64,000 nucleotides of DNA from Prescottella equi (GCF_020171745.1 NZ_JAIVAH010000029.1:97871-161870); one strand, 5' to 3'. Positions 1 to 8,438 are shown, counted from the first letter of the stretch. The notes: generated from the sequence alone by a model not told the origin. Numbers and translations: made by a program.

Positions 1-683
1 TCGAGGATCCCGCCGATCGTGCCGTCGGGTGCGAACAAGCAGTTGTCGAGCCGGAAGTCGCCGTGGACGATCCGCGCGGAGCCCTGCCGCGGCAGGCGTT
101 CGAGCAGTCGGTCGTGGGTGCGGCCGATGTCGTCGAGGACACGGACGCGATCCTGGGCCCAGTTCGTGGACCAGCGCCGCAGCTGCCGGGCGAGGTAGTC
201 GTCCCGGTCGGCGAGGCCACCCCAACCGACATCGCGCGGATCGACGGCGTGCAGGGCGGCCAGAGCGCGCACCAGTTCGGCGGCGACGGCCGGGCGGCGC
301 TCGACGGGCACCGTGGCCGTCACGGTATCGGGATCGCGGAGCACGACGCCGTCGATGTGGTTCATGACGAAGAACGGTGCGCCTGTGACGGCGTCGTCGT
401 CACAGGCGCCGACGACCACCGGTGTCGGCACCGGGCTGCTGCGCAGGCGATCGAGCACCTCGGCTTCGCGGAGCACGTCGTGGGCGCGCGAGTGCGCCAT
501 TCCCAGCGGCGGCCGTCGCAGGACCCACCGGGCGTCGTCTGCGCCCTGTACCAGGTAGGTCAGGTTGGACCGGCCGCCGGCGATGCGCTCGAAACGGAGC
601 GGTCCCGTCGCGTCGTCGACGTGGTCGGTGAACCACCGGGAGAGCGCGTCGTCGCGGATCCCGGTGTCGGTGGTGCTGGTCAT
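1..683 (-). CDS. APH/ACAD10-11-type phosphotransferase (5' part; runs off left edge)
   Basis: Reading leftward from the ATG at 683 gives 227 codons with no stop before the window edge, so the C-terminus is missing. The protein is a choline/aminoglycoside-kinase fold enzyme. It has a GGRSNLTY nucleotide loop near residues 36-43, a VLRRPP strand, an FFVMNHIDG hinge and the Brenner motif VHGDFRLDN at about 206-214 (catalytic Asp). These motifs match the kinase half of animal ACAD10/ACAD11 and bacterial LvaA-type kinases, which phosphorylate 4-hydroxyacyl-CoAs. It is divergent from the CoA catabolic operon and shares its 5' region. A -10-like TATAGT (755-750 on this strand) lies just downstream of the operator at 762-779. 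The substrate is inferred; the fold is clear. Confidence 0.88.
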   Translation of the reverse strand, partial: MTSTTDTGIRDDALSRWFTDHVDDATGPLRFERIAGGRSNLTYLVQGADDARWVLRRPPLGMAHSRAHDVLREAEVLDRLRSSPVPTPVVVGACDDDAVTGAPFFVMNHIDGVVLRDPDTVTATVPVERRPAVAAELVRALAALHAVDPRDVGWGGLADRDDYLARQLRRWSTNWAQDRVRVLDDIGRTHDRLLERLPRQGSARIVHGDFRLDNCLFAPDGTIGGIL

Positions 684-761
684 CGGCTGCCTTTCCGGTA
701 GGGGCAGGGCCGGCGCTCGGCGTGTGCGAATCGCCGGTACGAGATGGAGACTATACGGCGC

Positions 762-779
762 ATCAAACATTTGCTACAT
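762..779. promoter_or_regulatory. Operator copy 1 (ATCAAACATTTGCTACAT)
   Basis: This 18-bp sequence is found again, inverted and without mismatch, at 1670-1687. Its core is an imperfect palindrome, CAAA-N2-TTTG. It lies 54 bp before the GTG of the TIM-barrel gene, and it overlaps the presumed -35/spacer region of the leftward phosphotransferase promoter. A repressor bound here could therefore control both directions. The cognate regulator is not evident in the window. Confidence 0.7.
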
Positions 780-832
780 TCCGTTTGCACCACGATCTCG
801 GCATCGTCACCTGCACTGCGACAGGAGGATTC

Positions 833-1657
833 GTGCAACACTCTCACTCGAACACGGCTGTGGACCGCCGGTCCGCCCTCAGCGTCTGCCTGGCGGCCAC
901 GGCCGAGCGTCCGCTCGGGGAATCGCTGGCGATGCTGCACCGCATCGGCGCGGACCGCTTCGGGCTGTTGGCGGCGACGATGTCGAGTCAGGGCTGGGAC
1001 GAGTCGGTCGAGCTGATCCGGTCGTCCGGGCTACGGCCCGAGTTCATCGCCGGCGGTTGTCGCGCGATGCACGACGGCGACGGATGGGGGCGCGTGCTGT
1101 CCTCGCTCGCGCGGGCGATCGACGCCGCGGGAAAGATCGGTGCCCCCACCGTGTGTTTCACCTCGGGCGGTTCCGGCCGCCTCACCTGGGAGGAGGCCGC
1201 GGACGCGGCGGTGGACCGGTTCGGTCCACTGGTCGGATACGCGCAGGAACGGGGCGTTGGTCTCGCGCTGGAGAACACGATGTCGATCCGGTCGGCGATG
1301 AGCTTCACCCACAGTGTCTCGGATATCGCCGAACTGGGACGGCGGCTGGGCGTCGGGCTCATGGTGGACCTGTGTTCGGCCTGGCAGGAGCGGGGTCTGA
1401 TGCAAACGATCGGTGACAACCTGGACGCCATTCGGATCTTCCAGATCGGGGATCGCCACGTGGACGCGACGTCGGTGCCGAGCCGTCGGGTGCCGGGGGA
1501 AGGCAGCATTCCCCTCGATCGGATGGTGTCCGAGGTGGGCGCGCTCGGCTACGCCGGGCTGGTCGATCTCGAACTGCTCGGTCCGGCGATCGACGCGGAG
1601 GGAGCCGAGGGCGCAATGGCTCGAGGACTGGAGTGGATGCGGAAGTACGTGCCGTGA
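833..1657 (+). CDS. Sugar phosphate isomerase/epimerase-like TIM-barrel protein
   Basis: A 274-aa protein of the xylose-isomerase-like TIM-barrel superfamily (AP_endonuc_2). Visible landmarks are a GAPTVCFTSGG strand, the acidic ALENTMS strand, the MVDLCSAW strand, an IFQIGDRH strand and LVDLELLG near the end, as expected for metal-binding isomerases or epimerases. An in-frame ATG at 722 would place the operator inside the gene. I chose GTG 833 because AGGAGG sits at 823-828 and the operator then falls in the leader. The gene stands between two identical operators at the head of the CoA cluster, so it probably serves that pathway. The reaction cannot be told from sequence. Confidence 0.75.
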   Translation: MQHSHSNTAVDRRSALSVCLAATAERPLGESLAMLHRIGADRFGLLAATMSSQGWDESVELIRSSGLRPEFIAGGCRAMHDGDGWGRVLSSLARAIDAAGKIGAPTVCFTSGGSGRLTWEEAADAAVDRFGPLVGYAQERGVGLALENTMSIRSAMSFTHSVSDIAELGRRLGVGLMVDLCSAWQERGLMQTIGDNLDAIRIFQIGDRHVDATSVPSRRVPGEGSIPLDRMVSEVGALGYAGLVDLELLGPAIDAEGAEGAMARGLEWMRKYVP

Positions 1658-1669
1658 TCCTGCGGCGAT

Positions 1670-1687
1670 ATGTAGCAAATGTTTGAT
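1670..1687. promoter_or_regulatory. Operator copy 2 (inverted copy of 762-779)
   Basis: ATGTAGCAAATGTTTGAT is the exact reverse complement of the 18 bp at 762-779. It begins 13 bp after the TIM-barrel stop and ends 60 bp before the chosen start of the CoA-transferase gene. This suggests a second promoter, responding to the same regulator, for the main catabolic operon. Confidence 0.7.
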
Positions 1688-1747
1688 ACGCGCGGACCCG
1701 AAGGGACGAAGTCGCGCGGTCGGGACGCAGACGAAGGATGGATCGAA

Positions 1748-2611
1748 TTGTCGGACAAGAGGATGACGGAGAAAGAGGTGGTCAGCCGGCTGCGGTCCGG
1801 TATGACCATCGGTATCGGCGGGTGGGGATCGCGGCGCAAGCCCATGTCGCTCGTGCGCGAGATCCTGCGCTCGGACATCGACGATCTCACCGTCGTCTCG
1901 TACGGCGGACCGGACGTGGGTCTGCTGTGCGCGGCGGGCAAGGTGCGCAAGGTGATCTTCGGGTTCGTGTCGTTGGACTCGATCCCGCTGGACCCGCACT
2001 TCCGCGCCGCGCGACAGGGCGGACGCATCGAGGTCGCCGAGTACGACGAGGGCATGCTGCAGTGGGGCCTGTACGCCGCCGGAATCAGGCTGCCGTACCT
2101 GCCGACGCGGGCGGGGCTCGGATCGGACGTCATGCGTGTCAACCCCGAATTGCGCACGGTCACAGACCCCTACGGCGACGAGACCCTCGTCGCGATGCCG
2201 GCGATCCCGCTCGACGCGGCGCTGGTGCACATGAACCGAGCCGACGTGCACGGCAACGCGCAATACCTGGGCCCGGACCTGTACTTCGACGACCTGTTCT
2301 GCATGGCGGCCGAGCAGGTGTACGTCTCGTGCGAACGCATCGTGCCGACCGCCGAACTCACCGCCGACGCGCATCCGTCGACGATCCGGATCCCCCGCCT
2401 GCTGGTGTCCGGCGTGGTGGCCGCGCCCGGCGGCGCGCACTTCACGTCGTGTGTGCCGGACTACGACCGCGACGAGGCGTTCCAGCGGGAGTACGTCACG
2501 GCGGCCAAGGACCCGGAGAAGTGGCAGGCGTTCGTGGACCGCTACCTGGCGGTCCCGGAGGCGGAGTACCAGCGCGCGGTGCGCGGCGAGCGTGAGGAGG
2601 CTTCGGCATGA
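1748..2611 (+). CDS. IpdA-like CoA-transferase family alpha subunit
   Basis: A 287-aa class I CoA-transferase alpha subunit. Motifs GMTIGIGGWGSRRKPMS, VVSYGGPDVGLLCAAGKV and YDEGMLQWGL match mycobacterial IpdA (Rv3551). IpdA with IpdB hydrolyses a ring ketone CoA ester (COCHEA-CoA) in steroid C/D-ring breakdown rather than transferring CoA. TTG 1748 was chosen because it gives the IpdA-like N-terminus (SDKR) and has GAAGGA nine bases upstream; ATG 1763 is the alternative. The stop overlaps the ATG of the beta gene (ATGA). I see no KstR2 box and no other KstR2-regulon genes next to it, so this may be a paralogue acting on another cyclic CoA ester. Confidence 0.85.
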   Translation: MSDKRMTEKEVVSRLRSGMTIGIGGWGSRRKPMSLVREILRSDIDDLTVVSYGGPDVGLLCAAGKVRKVIFGFVSLDSIPLDPHFRAARQGGRIEVAEYDEGMLQWGLYAAGIRLPYLPTRAGLGSDVMRVNPELRTVTDPYGDETLVAMPAIPLDAALVHMNRADVHGNAQYLGPDLYFDDLFCMAAEQVYVSCERIVPTAELTADAHPSTIRIPRLLVSGVVAAPGGAHFTSCVPDYDRDEAFQREYVTAAKDPEKWQAFVDRYLAVPEAEYQRAVRGEREEASA

Positions 2612-3366
2612 GTGCAGCGACGCGGGCGGAAGTGTGTGCGGTGGCGTGCGCCGAGGCGTACCGCGGTAACGGCGAGGTGATCGCCAGTGCGTTCGGGACC
2701 ATCCCGGCGATCGGCGTCCGGTTGGCACGGCACACGTTCGAACCCGACCTGGTGGTGTCGGACGGCGAGGCCGCCGCGGTGCGCGGGACGTGGGCGGTCG
2801 GAGGCCCCGCCGACGGCGAGGTCGAGGCGTGGCTGCCCTTCAACCAGATCTTCGATCTGGTGTGGAACGGCAAGCGCCACATCATGATGATCCCGACCCA
2901 GCTCGACACGTACGGCAACTGCAACATCTCCGCGATCGGGGACCACGAGCGGCCGAGCGTGCAGCTGCTCGGTGTCCGCGGTGCGCCGGGCAACACCGTC
3001 TACCACCCGACCAGCTACTGGGTGCCCAAGCACAGCACCCGGGTGTTCGTGCCCAAGGTCGACATGGTGTCCGGCGTCGGCAACGACAACGCGCGCAAGG
3101 CGGGTCCGGCGGCCACCCGGTACCACGAATTGCGCCGTGTCGTCACGGATCTGGCGGTCCTCGACTTCACGCCGGACACCGGGCGGCTGCGCCTGGTCTC
3201 CGTGCATCCGGGGGTCACCGTCGACGACGTCGTCGCGGCCACCGGGTTCGAGCTGGTGATCCCGGACTCGGTGTCGCAGACCCGCACCCCGAGCGCGGAG
3301 GAACTGAACCTGATCCGCACCGTCATCGACCCCCGCAACCTGCGCGACAAGGAGGTTCCCGCGTGA
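2608..3366 (+). CDS. IpdB-like CoA-transferase family beta subunit
   Basis: A 252-aa beta subunit partnering the preceding gene and translationally coupled to it by ATGA overlap. It shows NGEVIASAFGTIPAIGVRLAR near the N-terminus, a WLPFNQIFDLVWNGKRHIMM block and PGNTVYHPTSYWVPKHS, as in IpdB (Rv3552). The alpha-beta pair probably forms a heterotetrameric CoA-ester hydrolase that opens a ring. The stop overlaps the GTG of the IpdC-like gene, which preserves the ipdA-ipdB-ipdC order known from steroid degraders. Confidence 0.85.
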   Translation: MSAATRAEVCAVACAEAYRGNGEVIASAFGTIPAIGVRLARHTFEPDLVVSDGEAAAVRGTWAVGGPADGEVEAWLPFNQIFDLVWNGKRHIMMIPTQLDTYGNCNISAIGDHERPSVQLLGVRGAPGNTVYHPTSYWVPKHSTRVFVPKVDMVSGVGNDNARKAGPAATRYHELRRVVTDLAVLDFTPDTGRLRLVSVHPGVTVDDVVAATGFELVIPDSVSQTRTPSAEELNLIRTVIDPRNLRDKEVPA

Positions 3367-4451
3367 CCACCGTCGAATCGAACCGCAACGCGCTGCACAC
3401 CCGGGTGTGCGACCTGTTCGGCGTGAAGTACCCGATCGTGCAGACCGGCATGGGCTACGTCTCCGACGCCAAGCTCACCGCGGCCACGGCCGCGGCGGGT
3501 GGCCTCGGGATCATCGCCGGCGGCATGCTGAGCTACGACGAACTCGAGCAGGCGATCCACTACGTCAAGGACCGGACCGACGCCCCGTTCGGCGTCAACC
3601 TGCGCGCCAATCAGGAGGACATCGACAAGCGACTCGATCTGCTGATCCGATCCGGGGTCAAGGTGGCGTCGTTCGCGCTGGCCCCCAAGCGGGACCTGAT
3701 CGCGAAGCTCAAGGACGCCGGCCTCGTGGTGGTGCCGTCGATCGGTGCGCGCCGGCACGCGGAGAAGGTCGCCGAATGGGGCGTCGACGCCGTCGTCGTG
3801 CAGGGCGGCGAGGGCGGCGGCCACACCGGCGCCGTCCCGACCAGCCTGCTGCTGCCGCAGGTGGTCGACGCGGTGGACATCCCGGTGATCGCCGCGGGCG
3901 GCTACTTCGACGGCCGCGGCCTGGTCTCGGCCCTCGCATACGGTGCCGACGGCATCGCGATGGGCACCCGGTTCATGCTGACCAGCGATTCCCCGGTGGC
4001 CCAGGCGGTCAAGGACGTCTACCTGTCGAAGTCGGTGAACGACACCGTCGTGACGCTCGAGATCGACGGGGTTCCGCAGCGGGTACTGCGGGCCGGCACG
4101 ATCGACCAGCTCGAGTCCACCCGCGGACCACAGCGCGTGCTGCGCGCGGTGCGCAATGCGGTTGCGTTCCAGCGGTTGTCGGGCACCCCGTGGAAGGACA
4201 TGATCCGCGAGGGCCTCGAGATGAAGAAGAGTCACGAACTCGGCTGGCGGCAGGTCGTCATGGCCGCGAACGCGCCGATGCTGTACCGCTCCGCGCTGGT
4301 CGACGGAAACGCCGACATCGGCGTGATGGCCACCGGTCAGGTGGTGGGGCTGATCGACGACGTCCCGAGCTGTGCCGAGCTGATCGACCGGATCGTGCAC
4401 GAGGCGGAGTCCGTTCTGGACCGACTCGGCGGGGCCAACGAGCGCGTTTAG
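3363..4451 (+). CDS. IpdC-like FMN oxidoreductase (nitronate monooxygenase family)
   Basis: A 362-aa TIM-barrel flavoprotein of the 2-nitropropane dioxygenase/NMO family. It has VKYPIVQTGMGYVSD at the N-terminus, QGGEGGGHTG near 145-155 and IPVIAAGGYFDGRG with YGADGIAMGTRF, the usual FMN-phosphate loops. In steroid catabolism the homologous IpdC (Rv3553) oxidises a hydroxy-indane carboxyl-CoA just before IpdAB acts. GTG 3363 overlaps the ipdB-like stop (GTGA). Adjacency to the IpdAB-like pair argues against a true nitronate-detoxifying role. Confidence 0.85.
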   Translation: MTTVESNRNALHTRVCDLFGVKYPIVQTGMGYVSDAKLTAATAAAGGLGIIAGGMLSYDELEQAIHYVKDRTDAPFGVNLRANQEDIDKRLDLLIRSGVKVASFALAPKRDLIAKLKDAGLVVVPSIGARRHAEKVAEWGVDAVVVQGGEGGGHTGAVPTSLLLPQVVDAVDIPVIAAGGYFDGRGLVSALAYGADGIAMGTRFMLTSDSPVAQAVKDVYLSKSVNDTVVTLEIDGVPQRVLRAGTIDQLESTRGPQRVLRAVRNAVAFQRLSGTPWKDMIREGLEMKKSHELGWRQVVMAANAPMLYRSALVDGNADIGVMATGQVVGLIDDVPSCAELIDRIVHEAESVLDRLGGANERV

Positions 4452-4489
4452 CCCACAACCGAACTCACACTTCTACGAGGAGACATCAG

Positions 4490-5365
4490 ATGAACCAGCT
4501 GAAGGATCGAGTGATCGTGGTGACCGGCGCCGGTCGCGGTATCGGGCGTGAGCACGCGCTGCTGGCCGCTGCCGAGGGCGCCCGGGTGGTCGTCAACGAC
4601 ACCGGCGCCGGACCCGACGGCAAGGGTTCGGATCCGGCGCTCGCGCAGCAGGTCGCGGACGAGATCACCGCGGCGGGCGGCGCCGCGGTCGCGAACACCG
4701 CGGACATCACCACGATCGAGGGCGCACAGAGCCTGCTCGACACCGCGCTCGGCAGTTTCGGCGAGGTGCACGGGCTGGTGAACAACGCCGGCATCCTGCG
4801 AGATCGCATGTTCGTCAACATGAGTGAGGACGAGTGGGACGACGTCATCACCGGACAGCTGCGTGCGACGTTCGCCCCGTGCCGCGTCTTCGGCGCACAC
4901 TGGCGCGACCGCTCGAAGGCGGGTGACGCGGTCGCGGCGTCGATCGTGAACGTCTCGAGCACGTCCGGGCTGCTCGGCGCCGTCGGGCAGAGTAATTACG
5001 GCGCGGCCAAGGCCGGAATCGCGTCGCTCACGGTGATTCTGGCGCAGGAACTGGACCGTTACGGGGTGCGCGCCAACGCGATCACCCCCGTGGCCCGCAC
5101 CCGGATGACCGAGAACGTACCCGGCATCAAGGACATGGTCGCGAAGCCCGCCGACCCGAACGAGTTCGACGTCTACCACCCCGGGAACGTCTCGCCCGTC
5201 GTCGCCTACCTCCTCACCGAGCAGTGCCCGGCCAACGGATCGGTGTTCTACGCCAAGGGCGGCGAGATCCGGCAGTTCCTCGGCTGGCAGTACGGGAAGG
5301 TCCTCGACAAGGGCGCCCGTTGGACCGTCGACGAGCTGGTGCAGGAGATGAGCGGGCTCGTCTGA
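4490..5365 (+). CDS. Short-chain dehydrogenase (hydroxyacyl-CoA type)
   Basis: A 291-aa classical SDR with TGAGRGIGR for NAD(P) binding, NNAG, catalytic Ser in NVSSTSG and YGAAK. The long loop after the first strand (NDTGAGPDGKGSDP) resembles the dehydrogenase part of peroxisomal MFE-2 and mycobacterial Rv3548c, so a hydroxyacyl-CoA dehydrogenase step is likely. GAGGAG at 4477-4482 lies seven bases before the ATG. It is the fourth gene of the catabolic operon, after a 38-bp gap. Confidence 0.85.
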   Translation: MNQLKDRVIVVTGAGRGIGREHALLAAAEGARVVVNDTGAGPDGKGSDPALAQQVADEITAAGGAAVANTADITTIEGAQSLLDTALGSFGEVHGLVNNAGILRDRMFVNMSEDEWDDVITGQLRATFAPCRVFGAHWRDRSKAGDAVAASIVNVSSTSGLLGAVGQSNYGAAKAGIASLTVILAQELDRYGVRANAITPVARTRMTENVPGIKDMVAKPADPNEFDVYHPGNVSPVVAYLLTEQCPANGSVFYAKGGEIRQFLGWQYGKVLDKGARWTVDELVQEMSGLV

Positions 5366-5404
5366 GCCCGCGCCCCTCGACCGAACCACATTCCTGGAGA
5401 GAAC

Positions 5405-5851
5405 ATGGCAAACGCAGACGCTGTCGGAGTCGAGGGCGTGCCGTTCGACCTCGACGTCGAGCGGGGCAAGGTCCGCGAATTCGCGAAGGCGACGCACTCG
5501 ACCAACCCCGACTATCTCGAGCGCGAGGACGCGGTGTCCCCACCGACCTTCCTCACCACCACCCTGCACTGGCAGCCACCCGAGGGAAACCCCTGGAAGG
5601 CTGTGGAACTCGACGGCAAGCGTGGCTTGCACGCCGAGCAGCAGTACGAGTTCTTCGGCCCGCCGCCGAAGGCCGGCACGCGTCTGCGCTGCACCTCCCG
5701 GATCACCGACGTCTACACCAAGCAGGGCCGGCGCGGTGGGGAGATGACGTTCGCGGTGATGGTCACCGACTTCGTCGACCCCACAGGCACACTTGTGGCC
5801 CGCGCGACCATGACCGGTGTCGAGACCGCCCGACCCGCGACGGAGGCATGA
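5405..5851 (+). CDS. MaoC-like hotdog protein, N-terminal-domain type
   Basis: A 148-aa FAS1-type MaoC dehydratase N-terminal-like domain (PFDLDVERGKVREFAKAT at the start, HAEQQYEFFGPPPKAG mid-protein). It lacks the hydratase D-x-N-P-x-H signature, which the next gene carries. The two overlap by ATGA and probably make a heteromeric (R)-specific enoyl-CoA hydratase, like the ChsH1/ChsH2 and HadA/HadB pairs. ATG 5405 follows GGAGAGAA. Confidence 0.83.
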   Translation: MANADAVGVEGVPFDLDVERGKVREFAKATHSTNPDYLEREDAVSPPTFLTTTLHWQPPEGNPWKAVELDGKRGLHAEQQYEFFGPPPKAGTRLRCTSRITDVYTKQGRRGGEMTFAVMVTDFVDPTGTLVARATMTGVETARPATEA

Positions 5852-6258
5852 TGACCGCGACCCTGACCGTTCCCGAGCCCTGGACCGTCGGACCGGTGAC
5901 CCGCACCGACTTCGTCCGCTACCAGGGCGCGTCCGGGGACATGAACCCCATCCACCACGACCAGACCTACGCGGAGGCGGCCGGCTACAAGAGCCCGTTC
6001 TCGGTCGGGATGTTCCAGGCCGGGCTGCTGGCCACCTACGCCACCGACTGGCTCGGCGCCGAGAACGTCCGCTCGTTCCGGGTGCGGTTCCTCGAGCAGG
6101 TGTGGCCCGACGATGTGCTCACCTGCACCGCGCAGGTGTTGCGCGAGTACGAGGAGGACGGAGTGTCCAAGGTCGACCTCGAGCTCGATTGTGCCCGTCA
6201 GACCGGCGGACTCGCGGTCAAGGCGTGGGCGACGTTCGTGACGGGGGGCGCGGCGTGA
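5851..6258 (+). CDS. MaoC-like (R)-specific enoyl-CoA hydratase, catalytic type
   Basis: A 135-aa hotdog-fold hydratase with the catalytic signature ASGDMNPIHHD at about residues 26-36 (Asp and His of the hydratase 2 motif). An ATG three bases earlier, at 5848, overlaps the previous stop; ATG 5851 gives better spacing from GGAGG. It probably partners the upstream MaoC-like protein to hydrate an enoyl-CoA intermediate. Confidence 0.85.
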   Translation: MTATLTVPEPWTVGPVTRTDFVRYQGASGDMNPIHHDQTYAEAAGYKSPFSVGMFQAGLLATYATDWLGAENVRSFRVRFLEQVWPDDVLTCTAQVLREYEEDGVSKVDLELDCARQTGGLAVKAWATFVTGGAA

Positions 6259-7235
6259 AGGTGCAACTGTGCGAGGTGCTCGGCGAGCCGGAGGTGTTGC
6301 AGTACAGGGACATCGCCGACCCCGAACCCGGTCACGGCGAGGTCCTCGTCGAGGTGCACGCGGCCGGCGTCAACTTCCCCGACGGCCTCGTCGTCTCAGG
6401 GAACTACCAGACCAAGCCGGAACTGCCGTTCGTGCCGGGCTCCGAGGTCGCCGGCGTCGTCCGGGCCGTCGGAGCGAACGTCGACGGTGTCGCTGTCGGC
6501 GACCGGGTGCTGGCGTTCTGCGGGATGGGCGGCTACGCGGAACTGGTGACGGTGCCCGCGACGATGGTGTTCCCGATCCCGGACTCGATGTCGTACGTCG
6601 ACGCCGCGGGCTTCGTGGTGACCTACGGGACGTCGTACCACGGCCTGGTCGACCGGGCCGACCTCGCGGCCGGGGAGACGCTGCTGGTGCTGGGCGCGTC
6701 CGGTGGTGTCGGTCTGACCGCCGTCGAGATCGGAAAGGCGTTGGGCGCCCGCGTGATCGCGGCGGCCTCCACCGCCGACAAGCTGGCGCTGTGCCGCGAG
6801 CACGGTGCCGACGAGCTGATCGACTACTCCGCCGACGACCTGAAGGCGCGACTGGCCGAGGTGGCACCGGGCGGCGTCGACGTCGTGTACGACCCGGTCG
6901 GTGGCGACCATGCGCAGACCGCGATCCGCGCATTGGCTTGGGGCGGACGGTATCTCACCGTCGGATACGCCTCCGGTGACATCCCCAGGGTAGGGATGAA
7001 CCGACTGCTGGTCAGTGGCGGCGCTCTGCACGGCGTGCTGTGGGGGGCGTGGGCCAAGCGCAACCCGGAGCGCAACGCCGCGAACATGCGTCGGCTGTTC
7101 GACTGGTACGACCGCGGCGCGCTGCGTCCGCACGTCAGCGAGACGTACCCGCTGGCGGAGGCATCCGCGGCGTTGGACGTGGTGATGGGGCGACGCGCGC
7201 GCGGCAAGGTCATTCTCACGAGCTGGAGGAACTGA
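6255..7235 (+). CDS. Zinc-independent MDR oxidoreductase (quinone oxidoreductase / enoyl reductase-like)
   Basis: A 326-aa medium-chain dehydrogenase/reductase. It shows the N-terminal GroES-like domain (VHAAGVNFPDGLVVSG, PGSEVAGVV), the NADPH motif LGASGGVGLTAVEIGKALGA near 147-166, and a C-terminal RGKVIL strand. It lacks the Cys/His zinc ligands, so it belongs to the NADPH:quinone oxidoreductase-like branch and may reduce an enoyl-CoA in the pathway. GTG 6255 overlaps the MaoC stop (GTGA). Confidence 0.82.
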   Translation: MKVQLCEVLGEPEVLQYRDIADPEPGHGEVLVEVHAAGVNFPDGLVVSGNYQTKPELPFVPGSEVAGVVRAVGANVDGVAVGDRVLAFCGMGGYAELVTVPATMVFPIPDSMSYVDAAGFVVTYGTSYHGLVDRADLAAGETLLVLGASGGVGLTAVEIGKALGARVIAAASTADKLALCREHGADELIDYSADDLKARLAEVAPGGVDVVYDPVGGDHAQTAIRALAWGGRYLTVGYASGDIPRVGMNRLLVSGGALHGVLWGAWAKRNPERNAANMRRLFDWYDRGALRPHVSETYPLAEASAALDVVMGRRARGKVILTSWRN

Positions 7236-7238
7236 CGG

Positions 7239-8438
7239 ATGGATCTGTCGCCGAGCCCGGAAGCCCGGGACATCATCGAGCGCCTCGAGGCGTTCATGGA
7301 CGACTACGTGTACCCGGCCGAGCCGGTCTACGCCGAGCAACTCGAGGCGTCCGGACCACGCAGCCACGAGCTGCCGCCCGTCGTCGAGGACCTCAAGGTC
7401 GAGGCCCGCCGACAGGGCATGTGGAACCTCTTCCTGCCCGCGCTGTCCGGACTGACGCACCTGGACTACGCGCACATCGCGGAGGTGACCGGCCGGTCGC
7501 CGTACATCGCGCCGGAGGCCCTCAACTGCTCCGCGCCGTCGACCGGCAACATGGAGATCCTGCACATGTTCGGCACTCCCGAGCAGAAGGAGCGGTGGCT
7601 CGAACCGCTGCTCGACGGCCGCATCCGGTCGGGCTTCTCGATGACCGAACCGGACGTCGCGTCGTCGGACGCCCGCAACATCTCGACGTCGATCGTGCGC
7701 GACGGCGACGAGTACGTGATCAACGGTCGCAAGTGGTGGACCACCGGCGCCGCGGATCCGCGCTGCGAGATCCTCGTCGTGATGGGCAAGACCGACCCGG
7801 ACGCCGCACCACATCGCCAGCAGTCGATGATCCTCGTCCCGGTCGCGACGCCCGGCGTCGAGATCGTCCGCTCGCTGCCGATCTTCGGGTACCACGACCA
7901 GCAGGGGCACGCCGAGATCCAGTTCACCGACGTGCGGGTGCCGGTCACCAACATGCTCGCCGGCGAGGGCGAGGGTTTCGCGATCGCCCAGGCCCGCCTC
8001 GGTCCCGGCCGCATCCATCACGCGATGCGCTGCATCGGTATGGCCGAGCGCGGACTGGAACTGATGGTGCGGCGCACGATGGCACGCAATGCCTTCGGTG
8101 GTCCGATCTCCGACCAGGGCGTGGTCCGGACCTGGATCGCCGAGTCGCGCATGGAGATCGAGCAGGCGCGCCTGCTGGTGCTCAAGACCGCCTGGATGAT
8201 CGACCGGGTGGGCGCCAAGGGCGCGCAGATCGAGATCGCCGCGGTGAAGGTGATCGGACCGCGAGTCGCCAGATCCGTGCTGAACCGGGCGATCCAGTGT
8301 CACGGCGGCGGCGGCGTGACCGACGACTTCCCGATCGCGCGCATGTGGGCCAGCGCGCGCATCCTCGGCATCGCCGACGGTCCGGACGAGGTGCACATCC
8401 GGAGCGTCGCGCGGCAGGAGCTGCGGAAGTACAGGTGA
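7239..8438 (+). CDS. Acyl-CoA dehydrogenase, ACAD10/11-like
   Basis: A 399-aa FAD acyl-CoA dehydrogenase with GFSMTEPDVASSDARN, INGRKWWTTGAADPRC and the C-terminal IQCHGGGGVTDDFPIARMWASAR. The WWTTGA and HGG-type motifs place it near the ACAD10/ACAD11 group, not the short/medium-chain group. In ACAD11 and in the Pseudomonas Lva pathway, a kinase first phosphorylates a 4-hydroxyacyl-CoA and the dehydrogenase-fold partner then eliminates phosphate. The phosphotransferase at 1-683 could be that kinase. It starts 3 bp after the upstream stop. Confidence 0.85.
   Translation: MDLSPSPEARDIIERLEAFMDDYVYPAEPVYAEQLEASGPRSHELPPVVEDLKVEARRQGMWNLFLPALSGLTHLDYAHIAEVTGRSPYIAPEALNCSAPSTGNMEILHMFGTPEQKERWLEPLLDGRIRSGFSMTEPDVASSDARNISTSIVRDGDEYVINGRKWWTTGAADPRCEILVVMGKTDPDAAPHRQQSMILVPVATPGVEIVRSLPIFGYHDQQGHAEIQFTDVRVPVTNMLAGEGEGFAIAQARLGPGRIHHAMRCIGMAERGLELMVRRTMARNAFGGPISDQGVVRTWIAESRMEIEQARLLVLKTAWMIDRVGAKGAQIEIAAVKVIGPRVARSVLNRAIQCHGGGGVTDDFPIARMWASARILGIADGPDEVHIRSVARQELRKYR

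Noticed and set aside
722..832. Upstream ATG 722 as start of the TIM-barrel gene
   Set aside because: It would put the operator inside the gene and add 37 residues with no family match, and it lacks an SD. GTG 833 has AGGAGG upstream.
1748..4451. Reading the IpdABC-like genes as the KstR2 steroid regulon itself
   Set aside because: No kstR2 gene, fadD3, fadE30 or KstR2 box is next to them, and a different 18-bp operator controls them. A paralogous cluster is the safer reading.
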